A stretch of DNA of 64,000 nt. Origin: Tychonema sp. LEGE 07203 (GTDB lineage Bacteria > Cyanobacteriota > Cyanobacteriia > Cyanobacteriales > Microcoleaceae). Within the stretch, counting starts at the first letter, position 1. Every line of letters begins with the position of its first letter. The stretch lies in assembly GCF_015207285.1 (NCBI RefSeq), contig NZ_JADEXD010000008.1:1-64000 (forward strand), in the 5' to 3' direction. Below, piece after piece: positions 63,634 through 64,000 of the stretch. Made by a program: the position numbers and the translations under genes. Under the pieces are notes generated by a model that saw nothing but the letters and a program-made list of their open reading frames with translations, searched no databases and had not been told where the DNA came from.

Positions 63634-63766
63634 TGCTACTAATGCCTTTACGAAACTCTTTTAGTGCTTCCAAAGGCGAAGCAAACAAAATGCAGCGTTT
63701 GAGCAAAGATAAATCTAACTCAGGCAGCAATTCGCTGTTTGTAATTTGCTCATAAGTTTGAACCAT
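63626..63766 (-). CDS. Small 46-residue protein upstream of the MuiA-like gene
   Basis: The short frame begins MVQTYEQITNSELLPEL and ends KEFRKGISSND. The stop overlaps the start of the MuiA-like gene by 8 bp, the usual sign of translational coupling. No family is recognised. The frame is mostly helical and acidic. Support is its tight coupling; it could be a leader peptide. Confidence 0.5.
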   Translation of the reverse strand: MVQTYEQITNSELLPELDLSLLKRCILFASPLEALKEFRKGISSND

Positions 63767-63807
63767 GACTGTCCTGTTTATTTCAAAATTCTAGCAATAA
63801 CTCAATG

Positions 63808-64000
63808 TTAACTCAGCGGCTCGATTCCCGCCAAATCCAAAATTTGAGGAATCAAATCTTCTCGCTTGACTGCCATCAGGTGAACTCCTTGACACAATTG
63901 CCGCGCTAGCTTGACTTGTTCGGCTGCAATTTTTATGCCTTCCTGCAAAGGTGCTGGGGATTTTGCCAAACGATCGATCGTCTCTTGCGGGATGTTGACT
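63808..64000 (-). CDS. metF: Methylenetetrahydrofolate reductase, C-terminal part
   Basis: The last 63 codons of a minus-strand gene run off the right edge. They code a sequence ending QVKLARQLCQGVHLMAVKRE then DLIPQILDLAGIEPLS, matching the end of MetF, which makes 5-methyltetrahydrofolate for methionine synthesis. The GVHLMAVK motif and the position at the C terminus fit. The rest of the gene is outside the window. Confidence 0.75.
   Translation of the reverse strand, partial: VNIPQETIDRLAKSPAPLQEGIKIAAEQVKLARQLCQGVHLMAVKREDLIPQILDLAGIEPLS

Overview
The window is a chromosomal piece of a filamentous cyanobacterium, most likely an Oscillatoriales member of the Microcoleus/Oscillatoria type. 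The evidence is a complete kaiA-kaiB-kaiC clock locus, very frequent HIP1 octamers (GCGATCGC), heptameric GTTGACT-type tandem repeats in many intergenic gaps, cyanobacterial-style multi-PAS hybrid kinases, and an ethylene-receptor-like kinase. The genus is an inference from style; no search was run.

Layout. 0.4-9.3 kb: Xaa-Pro aminopeptidase, a two-gene PAS kinase/response-regulator kinase pair, a heptose-type HAD phosphatase, a leucine-rich-repeat lipoprotein, a GT9 glycosyltransferase and ispD. 9.3-10.5 kb: a repeat-filled gap. 10.5-13.8 kb: kaiABC. 13.95-22.98 kb: a ~9 kb integrated element lying between two 23-bp direct repeats, the right one being the 3' end of tRNA-Arg(CCG). 23.4-30.9 kb: a signalling operon (dCache hybrid kinase, REC-kinase, REC protein, REC-PAS-adenylate cyclase). 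31.3-35.6 kb: a MORN protein, then TonB divergent from ExbB-ExbD. 36.0-42.2 kb: four more two-component genes on the minus strand, ending with the ethylene-receptor-like kinase and its Rcp1-like regulator. 43-51.3 kb: housekeeping genes (transketolase, lysS, two TerD proteins, peptide deformylase, HtrA protease) separated by dispersed repeats. 51.5-54.6 kb: dnaA, a clear oriC with seven DnaA boxes, and dnaN. 55-64 kb: a CBS-type kinase, a solitary tnpB element with a candidate omega-RNA end, a BioD-like/DRTGG protein, a DprA-like protein, MAPEG, YajQ, a MuiA-like protein with a 46-aa upstream ORF, and the 3' end of metF.

The integrated element is the most unusual part. It encodes a tyrosine recombinase, six overlapping small ORFs (several membrane proteins, none recognised), a possible structured RNA, a TOPRIM plus SF3-helicase replication protein, and two ribbon-helix-helix type DNA-binding proteins. 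It carries DNA-level patterns that annotation alone does not explain: (1) eight GTTGGCA/TGCCAAC boxes inside the 3' part of the replication gene, in exact mirror symmetry (spacings 9-30-12-15-12-30-9); (2) clusters of TGTNNACA boxes, mostly TGTAGACA/TGTCTACA, in the leader of the second ribbon-helix-helix gene, inside that gene, and inside a membrane-protein gene; (3) a slippery heptamer, 5-nt spacer and 12-bp hairpin just before that gene's stop codon, with an open -1 frame beyond it, as in programmed -1 frameshifting. Together these suggest a plasmid-like replicon that has embedded its replication, partition or operator sites within coding sequence. That is inference and needs experiments.

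Regulation and signalling dominate the host genes: nine histidine-kinase genes or kinase-like hybrids, two stand-alone receivers and one receiver-coupled cyclase occur in about 64 kb, besides the clock.
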